64,000 nt of DNA, taken from Gerris lacustris. Taxonomy: Eukaryota > Arthropoda > Insecta > Hemiptera > Gerridae. The notes below the pieces were generated by a model. It did not search any database. It saw nothing but the letters and a program-made list of their open reading frames with translations, and was not told where the DNA came from. The position numbers were made by a program, and so were the translations under genes. The stretch covers positions 37,108,345 to 37,172,344 of the forward strand of contig OX578286.1 of NCBI GenBank assembly GCA_951217055.1, read 5' to 3'. Of the stretch, positions 43,641 through 55,697 are shown piece by piece (within the stretch, counting starts at the first letter, position 1; every line of letters starts with the position of its first letter).

Positions 43641-44441
43641 GTAGCCTGCTTCAAGAAATGTATAATGTTACAGACCACAGAAGCATTCACAATTTTAATT
43701 TAAAATTTTTCCATTTTTCCTTATAATAACACGATTTTAAGCGTAGTAAATTTCTCAAATTTATTCAGTGCAGTACAATATTAAAAAAGTCAAACAAGGA
43801 AAATCCTCAACATAAATAATATATACTTTCGGAAAAATAATTTTCTCGAGTGAATTATAAATTTTCCAAAGGAATAAATTCCCTTTCATTATGCTATGTT
43901 ATTAGCTCTTCAAAGCAGTTTCTTCTATAGAATTTTCTAGCTAGTTTTAATTTTTAAATTTCCTTCTGAGATTTAGTCAAGTGAATTTATGAAAAATATT
44001 TTATATAACTAACAACAATTCTTCAAAAAATATTATGTTTGCTTCTGCTAACTGAAGCTATGAGACCGATTTTTAAAAAAAAAAACATCTTTTGTGTCTC
44101 AAATTTCAAAAAATCTAAAACTAAAATCGTTTTAGACATCAGGGAACATTTTTGGCTCCCGTGTCTGTCTGCCGAGCTGTCTGTCTGTCGCTGAACTTTT
44201 GCTAACCAACTTAAAAACTACTCGTTCGATTTTAATGAAATTTAAACAGTAGGTAATAATAAGCCATTTCTTTCTCTTCCACATGCGCACTAACATGTAT
44301 TTATTCAATACCTATATACTTTGAAAGATATACTTTGATAGTTTGCCAGAAGGCAAGCCCCGCGAGAGCCCTAGATTCATTACAGACACCTGCGAGCATG
44401 AAATATTGCTAAATTGATACATTTATTCGTAGTAAAAATAA
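43641..44441. other. No gene; one dispersed repeat fragment
   Basis: 44140-44260 has GTGTCTGTCTGCC-type repeats and 'TTCGATTTTAATGAAATTTA', a relic of the A/B type of repeat. The rest is unassigned. Confidence 0.4.
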
Positions 44442-45688
44442 ACAGGTCAAATGTGTGCTAGTCAGCACACAGCAAGGGTCCGTATAGGCCACACTATTTA
44501 GTGTTTAACTGTAAAGTGTATAAACAGTGGTTTTTTAAAATGCTAAAGGCTTACTTTGAACCATTCTAAGGGTCTAATATTCTCAAAACACACTCTGATA
44601 AAGTATTTTTTCCGTGGTAGGCTGTGAAATAGTAACTTTAGAGCCTAAAAAACATAGCTAAAATCCATTTTTTCATTACGTGGACTTAAAAAATCTTTTC
44701 ATTACTCCTAGCTGTAAAGAAAAAATCTTTTACGTCCTAGGCACTAAAAGATATTTTCTTTACGGCGGGTAGTTGTCAAAACTTCCGTTAGTAGTGCTGC
44801 AGTCTTTGTAGAAATGCTTCTAGTACGATAAAAATCCGCTAGATGTCAATGCGTTTTATTTATCTTTTCTTATAGTGTAACCTCATTTTAAGGTTTCTTT
44901 TTTTAAGTCTTAAGTATGTACTAATATTTGTTATTATTATATATTGATTAGTGATTAATATTTAATGTTTTTTCATTGTCTGCTACCTCGGAAAAAATAG
45001 CATATGCTACGCGACTTTGAAGTGTTTTTTCTTTACCTTGGCAATATTTACTGTCTCGCTTCGCTCGACAGTAAATGTAATTGCCGCGGTAAAGAAAAAA
45101 CTCACTTCACAGCCTTGTAACATAATATACTATTTTTTGCCACTGGACCGGACTACAACCATATAAATACATCGAAAAGACCCATAGTTTTAAAAAAACG
45201 TATTTTGTCAATAAAAAATAAAATAATATTTTTTTCGAAATTTCCAAAAAGTGGTATCTTTACTTTTGGTCGAAGAATGTTCAGGAATTTTTTCAGATTT
45301 TTTGCACATCACATAAGTGAGATAGATGGGAGGGGGACACGTTTCACACCCACTTCAAACTTGCCTATGCTCATCCTATCAAAGTTATATCCAAAGAATT
45401 ATATATTTTTGTAATCAGCTCGACGTACCCTTTCATATAATACCCCTCACGGTGTCGAAAAAAAATAAAAAAAATTTAACCCTTAAGTTTTTTTACCCTA
45501 ATTTTTTTGAAAAATATTTTTTTTAAGTCGCTATATTTTTAAAATATGTGGGTAGGTACAAGACACATACGTGCCAAATTTCAAAGTGATCGGACGAAAG
45601 GTGTAGCCGTGAGAGCACGCGAGAGGACGGACGGACAGACACACGCAGGAAAATATAACGGTCCTTGGTTTTGCCTACGGACCCTAAA
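44442..45688 (+). mobile_element. Family C element, copy 3, with nested family D
   Basis: Matches 7811-8512 from ACAGGTCAAATGTGTGCTAG to the right end GCCTACGGACCCT. It is interrupted at 44612-45130 by a family D copy. The 60-codon frames here are by-products. Confidence 0.7.
44612..45130 (-). mobile_element. Family D element, 8-bp target duplication
   Basis: Flanked by TATTTTTT at 44604-44611 and 45131-45138, the continuous text being seen in the uninterrupted copy near 7980. Near-identical to 12644-13162 in reverse. Ends carry AGGCTGTGAA inverted. 8 bp suggests an hAT-type integrase, but the T-run makes the exact length uncertain. Confidence 0.75.
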
Positions 45689-46194
45689 AAACAAAAACAA
45701 TTTTAACAGATTTGAAATAATTAAATAAATTAGACAATAATAGATTGCTTATTTTAAAAGCATAATATCAATAAAGTACGTGATAAGATGCGAGAGAGGT
45801 ATGTGCTATGTGCCACACATAATTGGCAGATTATTTTTATAATTTTCTTAAATTGTTTTGTGATAATTTCTTCTTTGTATACAACTTTTACGTATTACTT
45901 TTGCAAATATCTAATACGTAAAATTGAAATAAACAGGATTTTTTATTTTATTTATTTATTTATTTATTTTTTTACATTATATAACTACATTATATTGACA
46001 CGTTGGTTTCAAGCATGTGCTTGCAAGAAAATTCTTAACATATTAATATTTTCTATATTAAATATTTCTTCAAATAAGTGTAACTTTGTTTACGTATTTA
46101 TAAGTTAATGGTATTATACATTTTAAGGCTTCCTGAGTCTAAAAAAGGTTTCTGTTTTGTTGTGTTATTTAAAACGATCGTTTTTGAAGATATT
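45689..46194. other. AT-rich with a short family L end
   Basis: At 45775-45835 the words 'ACGTGATAAGATGCGAGAGA' and ATGTGCCACACATAATTGGC are the reverse of a terminus also at 46600, 53218 and (diverged) 54908. The hydrophobic 106-codon frame that follows is composition-driven. Confidence 0.4.
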
Positions 46195-46640
46195 TGTAGC
46201 ATTAACTGATTTCAAAATAGTTCAAGGTTATCCTAGAAACCCTTTATGCTTTTGGAGGTACCTCTGACCGTCCGTCGCATCTTAGATCATATCTCCCGAC
46301 CTATTGTAGCTGGAGATTTGAAATTTAGTATACATCTAACAACTTTTTAGCCCCAAAAAAGGCTCGCTGATAGCAAGATTTTTTTATTTTTTGAATTTTT
46401 TAAGTAGCGTGTCATTTTGAAGGGTATTTTTTTTTAAGTATTAAAATGCATACAATAACAAATATATATATCGCTTTTCCAAAATGGCGGTCATTTTAAC
46501 CCTAAAATTACCAAAACAAAATCCCCCTAAAAATGTCCCCCCTCCGCTACCTCAAAAGGACATCAGGTCCTAGAAATAAGAAAAAAATAGACTGCCAATT
46601 AGTGTGGCACATAGCTTCCTCGCATCCTATCATGTATTTT
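46195..46640 (+). repeat. Family B copy, then a family L terminus
   Basis: 'TATCCTAGAAACCCTTTATG', CGTCGCATCTTAGATCATAT and CCAAAATGGCGGTCATTTTA parallel 735-1570. At 46595 CAATTAGTGTGGCACATAGC begins the family L end. Confidence 0.55.
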
Positions 46641-46839
46641 ATTGTTATATTAACATTAACGATATATTACTTTATTGTTATATTTTATGTATTGTGTAAA
46701 AACTATTAATAGTTTTAGCGATCTTAAACACTTCATAGCGGTGTCGCTGTTGGTTTTACTAAAAAATTGTATTTGAAAATAATGTTTGTCTCATTGAATA
46801 GATGAAGTTTGATTTTATTACCGACCTAAAATTCCAAAT
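46641..46839. other. Nothing recognised
   Basis: Short AT-rich stretch. Confidence 0.35.
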
Positions 46840-47500
46840 TTAAATTTGAAGTTCACGATTACGTGAGCGTTGCGCGTTAACGCTTGGTCGGATAATGTTG
46901 TCCAACGAACTCGTCCTGAGAATTGGTAAAATGAACATGTCTACTAAATTTCATCAAAATCGGTCGACATTTACTCAAGTTATCGTCGCACGTTTTAGAA
47001 TTCGCGGACACAAAAAATGTTCCCTGATGTCTGAAACGGATTTCTTTCTTGGAATTTTTAAAATCGGGGACAAAAGTTTTTCGTTCTCAAAAGTGAACAA
47101 AATGCTTCCGTTACCTTCGGTAAGCTCGGAAGCAATAACAAATTAAAATTAAATTTAAACGAAAAACCACTTTAGATTTAAACACTTCTTTTACCTTCGG
47201 TAAGCTCGGAAGCAATATATGTCGCGTTTACAAAATGGCGGCCATTTTACCCCCAAAAGAACCAAATAAGTGCTCACCTAAGATGCTAAAGGATAATGTG
47301 TACATCTTGCTCCCCCCAAGTGCAACTTTTTATACATATTATAGTAAAAAAAATAATAATAATGTAGGAAATATGAATTTTTCTGACCGAAGAAACTCTT
47401 TTAGTAGCTTTCTGGCAAGTACTTGACAGGATTTTTTAAATCTGTCAAAATTGTTTTGATTATTATTTACAAAATTTTGAATTAGCTTCAGTTCCGTTCG
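46840..47500 (+). repeat. Dispersed repeat family M
   Basis: Contains GCGTTGCGCGTTAACGCTTG, 'TAAATTTCATCAAAATCGGT' and TTACCTTCGGTAAGCTCGGA (repeated near 47115, 47190 and 47490). Related copies at 52070-52320 and 55860-55980. The 83-codon frame at 46895 includes the recurring STKFHQNRS word but is not conserved as a gene. Confidence 0.55.
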
Positions 47501-48170
47501 GTAAACTCGGAAGCAATAAATATTTAGAAATAATAATCCTTGAAAAAATATTAAAGCTAAGTCAACAAAAAAACAACAATAAAACCAAAATCAAAAAGAT
47601 ACATAAAATTATGTAATATAAGAGGTAAAAAAATAAAATAAAATTTCAGAAAATGAAACGTAGCAAATAAATTCTTGTTGCGACATTAACCAAAAATAAA
47701 TGATACATTATCTACACAGAAATACATTATGCTAGACACTATCCATTGTATAAATCTAAATATAAACAAAACAAAAACAATAGTGTGTAAATAAATTATT
47801 CATTCATTATATATTACAGTAATGGAAAAATATTATTATCATTATTGAGGTGTTGCAAGCGAATACGAATACTCAATTTGCTTTGGCCTTGTTTAACAGT
47901 ATAGTCATAAATATAGATTAGATAAATAAATTTTGACGAAGTATCAAATATATTGTGGAATGCGCTATTTTGTCTTAGACAGTAATTTATTTTTTTTAAT
48001 TTACGATTGAAGGTGACTCTAGTCGGATTAAGTAACATGATATGACTTTAAGTTCTAATGTATATTTTGTTTTTAAATTATTGAGGTTCTATCATTTAAA
48101 ACCCGTCATAATACTCGTATAGATGTAGAAGGTATATATGTATATAGAAGATATTATACGTAAAAGCTAT
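47501..48170. other. Nothing recognised
   Basis: AT-rich, no sustained frame. Confidence 0.4.
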
Positions 48171-48175
48171 ATACG

Positions 48176-48365
48176 TATAAATACCCCCTCATACATGATC
48201 AAACATTTTACGCAAACAAGATGTTTGCGCACACCTGATGTCGGGCAAATTTCAATTCATAAACGTCAAACATCATGTTTGCGCAATCATGTTTGCGCAA
48301 TCATGTTTGCGCAAACATCAAACAGCCCCATACACGGTCAAAATGATTGCGTGACCGTGGGCCTT
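48176..48365. repeat. Hairpin-rich MITE-like segment
   Basis: CATGTTTGCGCAAT occurs in tandem (48270-48310) facing inverted AAACAAGATGTTTGCGCA (48215). Direct echoes CCCC-CATACA-GATCAAA / CCCCATACACGGTCAAA lie near both ends. No target duplication found. Confidence 0.5.
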
Positions 48366-48489
48366 AAGATAAGTATACAAAAATCGAGATATGTGAGGAA
48401 TACCTCGAATCATTTATTACAAACGTAAATTCCAAAAATCATAATAAGACAAACAGTTCAAGAATCAAGTCATATATCTCAATGTAATA

Positions 48490-48900
48490 GTTATTTACGC
48501 ACCAAGGGAGGAAACAAAGTCATTACACCCTGAGCGTTCTGGTTGGTTCCTGAGGCGTAGCCGAGGTAACCATACTGTCTAAATTACGAGGCGTAGCCCA
48601 GGGAGTTATTTAGTTGGTTCCTGAGACGCAGCTGAGGGAAACATGAAGTTTAATCCCGAGGCATAGCCGAGGGATTTAATTATAGCGAGGGTACTATGAC
48701 TTTTTGCTCCCGTGGTACGTACAAGATTTTTCCTCTAGAAGGGAGAAAAACAACTCAAATAAAACCTGAGATTTCGATTTATCTACTGATTTAGGTATTA
48801 ATAACTAAATTTACAAATTTGTATACCTTTAATTTTAACATAAACTTTTAAAAACAAAAAAAAAATGATTTGTTTATCTCTAAAATACGAGAAATCAAAA
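48490..48900. repeat. Family K copy (uninterrupted)
   Basis: 'CACCAAGGGAGGAAACAAAG', then repeats of CCTGAGGCGTAGCCGAGG, ending TTTTTCCTCTAGAAGGGAGA. The same sequence, including flanking text to about 48840, occurs at 50520-51240, so a segment larger than the element is duplicated. Confidence 0.65.
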
Positions 48901-49059
48901 AACATAAATATAACCTGATTAGATGTAACCTACCTCTTTTCTAAAAGTCTTGTTTAAACTCAGTAGTGATGTCATATAATATTTTAAAATGACGATAAAA
49001 AATTAAAGTATCACGGCAATCAAAAGTACGTCTAATTTAAACTCTAATATTTTTTTTAA

Positions 49060-49683
49060 AAAATCGGTCCGAGACAACTCAGACAAACTTTCTCATATAC
49101 GAGTTCATAATTATTTAGCCCAGTGTTTTCCATTTATTAGTTTTCGTATGTAAATTTAATTATTATTGAGCATTTCATTAAAATTTATCATAAAAATAAT
49201 TTCTCCCGGGCGGGGAATCGAACCCGGGCACTGTCGGTCCGCGTTTTAAGCTTTTTTCTCAGGAACTAGATTTTTCCCGGGGAAACGGCTTATATCGTTG
49301 GATTCGTATTTAAATGGACTATATTATAGAATTTTTTAATCAAAATCGTCGGAACCGATTTCGAGAAATAATTTTTTTTCACGTTTTTTCAGAGTTTTTG
49401 GGGGGTAGCGCCCCTAAATTTGGAGCTAAAATTCATTTCTCGATTTCGCCTCGGGGTATGATTTTTCTGAACATGTATGCCAAATTTTGTCAAAATCGGC
49501 CCAGTAGTTTAGGCTCCAGGCGTCTGCACAGACGACAGACAGACGACAGACAGAGGACAGACAGACATTTTTTAAAAACCACTTTTTTGGACTCAGGGGA
49601 CCTCAAAACGTGTAAATCCATCAAAATCTCAAAATCGAATTTTCGCGTCATCACAATACTTTCTCTTTATATGAGAAAGTAAA
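49060..49683 (+). repeat. Family A, tandem copy 1
   Basis: AAATCGGTCCGAGACAACTC to TATATGAGAAAGT. Contains CGGGGAATCGAACCCGGG (B-box complement), 'CCCGGGGAAACGGCTTATAT', GTAGCGCCCCTAAATTTGGA, an ACAGACGACAGACAGACG run and GACTCAGGGGACCTCAAAAC. Confidence 0.8.
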
Positions 49684-50313
49684 AATCGGTCCGAGACAAC
49701 TCAGACAAACTTTCTCATATATGAGTTTATAATTACTTAGCCTAGTGTTTCCATTTATTAGTTTTCAAATGTACATTTAAATATTATTGAACATTTCATC
49801 AAAATGTATCATAAAAATAACTTCTCCTGGTCGGGGAATCGAACCCGGGCTCTCTCCGTCCGCGTTTTAAGCTAATATCTCAGGAACTAGATTTTTCCCG
49901 GGAAAACGGCTTATATCGTTGGATTCGTATTCAAATGGACTACATTTTAGAATTTTTTAATCAAAATCGTCGGAACCGTTTTCGAGAAATAATTTTTTTT
50001 CATGTTTTTTCAGAGTTTTTGGGGGGTAGCGCCCCCAAATTTAGAGCTAAAATTCATTTCTCGATTTCGCCTCGGGGTATGATTTTTCTGAACATGTATG
50101 CCAAATTTCGTCAAAATCGGCCCAGTAGTTTGGGCTCCAGGCGTCTGCACAGACGACAGACAGACGACAGACAGACGACAGACGACAGACAGACATTTTT
50201 TAAAAACCACTTTTTTGGACTCAGGGGACCTCAAAACGTGTAAATCCATCAAAATCTCAAAATCGAATTTTCGCGCCATCACAATACTTTCTCTTTATAT
50301 GAGAAAGTAAAAA
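49684..50313 (+). repeat. Family A, tandem copy 2
   Basis: Directly follows copy 1 without spacer; about 95% alike by eye. The ACAGACG run is longer. It is the best full-length reference for the family. Frames of 90-122 codons here are shared with copy 1 but unlike any known protein. Confidence 0.8.
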
Positions 50314-50519
50314 GCTGTTAACCTGTCGAGTCATTCAGTTAAGAAAGAACTGCTTCGTGTTACAAAACAGGCAACAATGATTTTTTTTAAAGAATAATAA
50401 GTTGGCTCTACTGTTACTTTCCACCACGATTTTTACTTTTCGCCACGATTTTTACTACTAGGCTGTAATGGGGTGCTTTCTCCCTATAAACTAGGGTGGA
50501 AAGTTAATTTTTTCTCCCT
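50314..50519. other. Nothing recognised
   Basis: CCACGATTTTTACT occurs twice (50423 and 50443). Otherwise unassigned. Confidence 0.35.
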
Positions 50520-51240
50520 TCTGGAGGAAATAGTTATTTAAGCACCAAGGGAGGAAACAAAGTCATTACACCCTGAGCGTTCTGGTTGGTTCCTGAGGCG
50601 TAGCGGAGGTAACAATACTGTCTAAATTACGTGGCGTAGCCCAGGGAGTTATTTAGTTGGTTCCTGAGGCGCAGCCGAGGGAACCATGAAGTTTAATCCC
50701 GAGGCATTATTTAGGGAGCTAGCGTAGCCGTGTGGGTTAAACCACGTCTGCTCGGCCATCACTGAATCTCGAATGGAACGAGACGGGGTTCGATTCCTCG
50801 CCGTGACACTCTGATTTATATGGCTCACTATTGATCACATCATACTCGCTTTGGCGGTACTACGTACAGAGGTATGATGTGTGAAGTGGCTGGAACTCTC
50901 TACCGCGGGGCGTAAAAAGGGCCTAAGTGATGGCCTAATTGCAAGGTTCGAACAAGTGGTTCGTCCTACCCGTCCTAGTAGAAAGTACTAGACTACTACT
51001 ACTACTTAATCCCGAGGCATAGCCGAGATAGTTAATTATAGCGAGGGTACTATGACTTTTTGCTCCCGTGGTACGTACAAGATTTTTCCTCAAGGAGGGA
51101 GAAAATCAATACAAATAAAACCTAAGATTTTGATTTATCTATTTATTTAGATATTAATAACTAAATTTACAAATGTTTATTCCTTTAATTTTAACAATGA
51201 CTTTTAAAAACAATAACAAATTATTTAAACAATCATTGAT
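50520..51240. repeat. Family K copy interrupted by a SINE
   Basis: Parallels 48490-48900 before 50693 and after 51006, with about 10% difference. The break is an insertion of 298 bp plus a 15-bp duplication. Confidence 0.7.
50708..51005 (+). mobile_element. tRNA-derived SINE with perfect 15-bp target duplication
   Basis: TTAATCCCGAGGCAT flanks both sides (50693-50707 and 51006-51020). The head has a tRNA-like A-box region (GCGTAGCCGTGTGGGTTAAA) and B box (GGGGTTCGATTCC) about 60 bases apart, as in a long-arm (Leu/Ser-like) tRNA. The unrelated body ends in an (ACT)n tail. Mobilised by a LINE in trans, judging by the duplication and tail. Confidence 0.85.
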
Positions 51241-52065
51241 GAGGAAATAAGACGGCAGACGAGCGGACGGGCAAAATGTTAAGATATTAAGAGCCTCGTA
51301 GAGGTTGAAAGATTTGACAAATAATAGGTTGTTTTGACTGAGATTTTGTGGTACCGTACCACTTCATAATTATGACTAGAAAGGTAAATAAAAAGTATCA
51401 AACACCAATATTGTCACCACAATTTAATATTTGTTATAAACAAATGCGCTTCGACATTTTATATTACCTTCAGCGTAAGGTAAAAGGCAGTACATAAGAA
51501 AAAAAAAACTTGATACGTACTGCCAAAGTAAAAGGCAGTACTTAACAAAAATAAATACGTGTGGTGTCGCGGAACACCCGGTAGGAACGAAGTTTTCATT
51601 AAATATAAATTATAAAATCACACTGCTAAGTACGTATACATTGCTAACTACTTATACATGGTGGAGTTAGAAAAGAGACAAAATTAAAAGTAACGAACTG
51701 TTTGTACCTGGCAGAGTTAAGGCAAAATTAAAAGAAAATCATTATTTGTATACTTAAAGCAAGTGTCTTACTATAAATATATATTGAATATAAGAAAAAA
51801 GTTGATCATGATGAGTTTATAGTGAAAGAGTATGTTTGTTAAAGGAGTTTGGATTAAAATAGGACTGTTTTCTACCTACCCGGCCAATTAATTTAAAATA
51901 TAAAATATATCTCTTCCCTACTGTACAGCTTCTACTAGTCAGGGTGAAATTTTACATGATTATATTTTATTTATTTACAAAACGAAGTGACATTTTTGAC
52001 ATATATAACAAAAATAATGAAAACAAATCAAGTAACAGGCTTCCTTAATAACACTATTTCCCGTC
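51241..52065. other. No recognised feature
   Basis: Has two 'GTAAAAGGCAGTAC' words (51480 and 51527) and AT-rich sequence. No gene-like frame. Confidence 0.4.
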
Positions 52066-52322
52066 TTTTGAAGCTTACGTTTACGCGCGCGTTGCGCGTG
52101 AACGCTTGGGCTGATAAAGTTTTCCGATGAACTCAGCCTGGGCATTGGTAAAATGAACATGTGTACCAAATTTCATCAAACTCGGTGACCTTTTACTCAA
52201 GTTATTTCATGACGGATTTTGCGTGACGGTTATTTTGTGACGGTGATTTTGGTCGTTTTTTTTCGGATTCACTCCCGAAGGCTATCAGAACGTGCCATAA
52301 GGAACTTCGTTCCAAAAAAAGA
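52066..52322 (+). repeat. Family M copy
   Basis: 'GCGCGCGTTGCGCGTGAACG', GTACCAAATTTCATCAAACT and a TGACGG-rich segment parallel 46865-47050. Confidence 0.5.
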
Positions 52323-53339
52323 TGATAAGCACTGCCTTTGTAAAACCATTTGTCAAAACATCAGCACTTGAAAACCCTTTAAAAAAATATGTGTAAAATA
52401 ACGTATTATAATTTTATGATTTAAGGTACATAAAAATTAGTTATAGTAAAATAAGGAAATTATTGTTTAGCTTTAAGAAGGTGAAAAAAAAATGTTAGGC
52501 CTGACCGCCTCTTCATATCCCTTACCTTTGGTTTGTACTGTCCACTTACCCACTTGGTACTTTTGTTTTAAGATATATACAAGCTTGTACAGTAAATATG
52601 TAGACAGTAATATTCACCACTAACTATGTTACACTTAACACTGAAGATGATATAAAATGTCGAAACACGTTTTTATATAATTAATATAAAAGTATGGTTA
52701 CAATATTATTGTGTTACTTTTTCTTAACTTCCCTAAACATAATTAAAACATTTTAGTCAGAAATAGATTTCAAGTCACAACAGGGTTGAAAATTCTATTT
52801 TTTTTTGGAAATGTTTAACCAATTTGTTGATGTTTGGATATTTACTTAAAAGAGCAACTTTTAAAATTTTTAAAAACATCTAAATCTCAACCACTGACAG
52901 TATAAAAGTTATAATTAAAAGAAAAAAGAGGAACGGAATGCACTTGAGACGGAGGTCCGTATACAAAAATGATAAACGGGAGTTGACAGTCAGTGGAACA
53001 CTGAAGCGGAAAGGTAACTGGAATGGAGCTGAAATCAGGCCAGCATACTTTAAATTCATTTTTTAGTATTAAAAAAAATATCCTCAATACGAAAGTCGAA
53101 CAGATTCGGTGCAGAAATCTTCACTAAGGATCTGAAGGCGAAAGGAGAGCGAAAAACAACGCATTTTTGTTACTAAGACACCGAAAGATGTGTGCGGGAA
53201 TTACAAAATAGACTGTCAATTAGTGTGGCACATAGCTTCCTCGCATCTTATCACGTACTTTTTTGATTTTATGCTTTTACAATACAAGTAGTATTACCGG
53301 GAAAAAGACAATAAACGCTTAAGTGAGGTTCAGTTTCAC
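52323..53339. other. No gene recognised; a family L terminus near 53215
   Basis: GTCAATTAGTGTGGCACATA at 53215, then CTTCCTCGCATCTTATCACG. The remainder is unassigned AT-rich sequence. Confidence 0.4.
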
Positions 53340-53470
53340 AGAGGGAAGAGTTGTTTTTATGATAAAATATTCAACAGTACATAAATTTAACCAAACAACA
53401 AAAACTAACTATGTAAAGCTCTGGACCAAGTAATTATGTACTCGTTAATGAGAAAGTTTAGAATAAGTTA
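53340..53470 (-). repeat. Family A end fragment
   Basis: 'TTTTTATGATAAAATATTCA' and 'AAGTAATTATGTACTCGTTA' then ATGAGAAAGTTTAGA match 575-700. Confidence 0.5.
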
Positions 53471-53603
53471 TATAGCACAGATTTGTTTGATATCATACAT
53501 TATGACATTATATTCGGATTAACGAGGTTCTACATAATCATAATGCCACCAAAGTTATGGAGAGTGCGATAGACGGACGGGCAGAATAGAAAACAACTTA
53601 TAA

Positions 53604-53786
53604 GGGTCTGTCTATATCAGAGACTAAAATCTCGTCCACAATGCCGAACTAATAGAGAAAACGAGCCGAACATTAGTCTCTGCGCATGCCCAGTAAAAGT
53701 GCGCATGCGCATCTCAGACTGGGCATGCGCAGAGACCCAATGCTCGGATCGTTTCCTTCGTGCGGGTTGGCAGTCTAGACTAGGCT
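53604..53786. mobile_element. Foldback MITE, TAA-flanked
   Basis: TAA at 53601-53603 and 53787-53789. The arms pair strongly in the inner half (CTCTGCGCATGCCCAGT versus ACTGGGCATGCGCAGAG, 53679-53734, plus GAAAACGAGCCGA versus TCGGATCGTTTCC) but weakly at the tips. Harbinger-like by target size only. Confidence 0.6.
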
Positions 53787-53789
53787 TAA

Positions 53790-54167
53790 AGGCCGTAAAA
53801 ATAAAAAAGATTTCACAACTGTCTTGACGGATTTGGTGACGTATTTAATTATTTAAATTTAATCATTCAATAAACTTACCTTAAAAGACAAAAATAGAAA
53901 AACAAACATAATTAACTTTATCTACGATTGATACGAAATATAAACATTGTATCTCTATTTAGATGCGTAGAAAGTGATTCTTTACGTACTTGTATTCATT
54001 ACGCATGCGCGTCTCATAGTTCTGAAGAATTCTTCTTCTTTACCACCCTAGGGCGGTAAAGAAGAGGAATTTATCAGCTTTACGCACGATTAGCGAGTTT
54101 GTTTACATTTAACAAAACTAATTTGCTGTTCTTTTATTAAAGTAACTGTTTATATCGAGTTTTTAGG
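53790..54167. other. No gene; hairpin at 54028-54068
   Basis: TTCTTCTTTACC faces GGTAAAGAAGAGGAA around ACCCTAGGGC. The TTTACC/GGTAAAGAA arms resemble those in family D. The rest is unassigned. Confidence 0.45.
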
Positions 54168-54179
54168 GAAAAACAATGA

Positions 54180-54533
54180 GTGAATCAAGTGACTGACGAA
54201 AATGTGGAGAATAATACTCCTCCAGAAATAATTAATTCGGCAAAAAATACAACTCAAGAATTAATGCCATCTTTATCAAGAGAGAGATACGAACTTACAT
54301 ACAGCAAGTTTTTTTTCTGTATTTATTATTTAAATCCAACAATCGTAGATAAAGTACGGTACGCAACTCGTGCGAAAACGACATTTTGTATTGCTCGTGT
54401 GGTTTTACTACCCTCGCTGTCACTCGGGTGCAAACTACACACTCGCATGCAAAATGCTACTTTCCGCACTCGACGCGTAAAATGTACTATTATAGTCCCT
54501 TTAACAATTGAGATTGATCGCGTAATCATCTAA
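54180..54533 (+). pseudogene. Short ORF fragment running into a foldback
   Basis: About 42 residues up to 54315 look protein-like (TTQELMPSLSRERYELTYSK). The pattern 'PxxSRERYELTYxKF' recalls N-termini of tyrosine-recombinase-like ORFs common in arthropods, but I cannot confirm this. The ORF has no ATG at its start and continues into a foldback repeat (about 54345-54490: GTGCGAAAACGACATTTTGT versus, reversed, GTGCGGAAAGTAGCATTTTG), where translation is meaningless. Probably a fragment broken by an insertion. Confidence 0.25.
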
Positions 54534-55243
54534 AAATAAAAAAAAATAAAACTTACCAACATAACAACACTAAAAGTCCCCTCAAATATAATTAATTGAG
54601 TAAAGAATAAGGTTAATGTTCACTTATATTCAAACTTTAAATGATAAGTACGTATAAATAAAAAAACAAGCCGAGGGAAGACTTTCACCTATCCAATTAT
54701 AGTTGGTGAAGATATAAAAAAAATCTTGTAAGTCTGATATCCCAAGAAAATTAATCGATTTTAACAACTATTATAATGCCGTAAGGGAATACATAACTAA
54801 TGTCATAATCGGCATAGATTGTTTCCTTCCTGTAAAATACTTATTACGTGTCTTTTCGTTTAATATATTTTGTTTAAATGTTACTCGGAATCCGAGCAAA
54901 AAATATTCTACCAATTAGTGTGGCGCATAACTTCCTTATGTTTCACTTCAATGAGCCATTATTGTCTTAATTTATTTAATTTGTTTTCCACTTTTTTTTA
55001 AAATATATATCAAAATTATTTTGGTGATTTTTTACATGAATAAAAGTATCAATTAGGATTATTTAATGTCGGTATATGGTTGAAATTATTATGGTGCTAT
55101 CTGTGGGCTAATTATGGAAACATCTGTGACTAATTATGGAAACATCTGTGGGCTAATTATGGGTTTTCTGTGGGCTACTTTTTATCAAACTATTTAAATT
55201 TCTTAAAAATCATATGATCAGTGTTAATAAAACAAAGGATTGT
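54534..55243. other. No recognised gene
   Basis: A diverged family L end (CCAATTAGTGTGGCGCATAA) is near 54910. ATTATGG-AAACATCTGTG words repeat three times near 55110-55160. Confidence 0.4.
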
Positions 55244-55697
55244 GTTTAGATTGTTACTCCCCTGTTTTGTTTAATATTAATGAATTTGATTAAATAAATT
55301 TAAAGACAAAGGGTTGTTTAATCTAATGTACTTTGGGACAAAGGAATATCACACTTCTGTTTTTTATAAGGGGAGTAACAGTCTAAAGAAAAACATTCAT
55401 TACACCTTCTTTAGATTGTTACTCACATTTGTTTTGTTTATAAGGGGGAGTAACAATCTAAAGAAGGACATTCCGTACACCTACTTTAGATTGTTACTAC
55501 CCTCTGTTTTGTTTATAAGGGGAGTAACAATCTAAAGAAGAACATTCCGTACACCTACTTTAGATTGTTACTCCCCTCTGTTTTGTTTATAGGTAAGGGG
55601 AGTAACAATCTAAAGAAGAACATTCCGTACACCTACTTTAGATTGTTACTCACCTCTGTTTTGTTTATAAGGGGAGTAACAATCTAAAGAAGTGCCG
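55244..55697 (+). mobile_element. MITE family G with internally amplified 74-bp hairpin units
   Basis: Flanks GGATTGTG at 55244-55251 and 55690-55697 form an 8-bp duplication. The left tip is shortened (starts TTTAGATTGTTACTCCCC). After the normal core, a unit GGGGAGTAACAATCTAAAGA / ACATTCCGTACACCTACTTT / AGATTGTTACTCCCCTCTG is repeated about four times in 55365-55680. Each unit is itself a hairpin. Confidence 0.75.

Noticed and set aside
45788..46108. 106-codon frame
   Set aside because: AT-driven composition, overlaps a dispersed repeat end, no recognisable domain.
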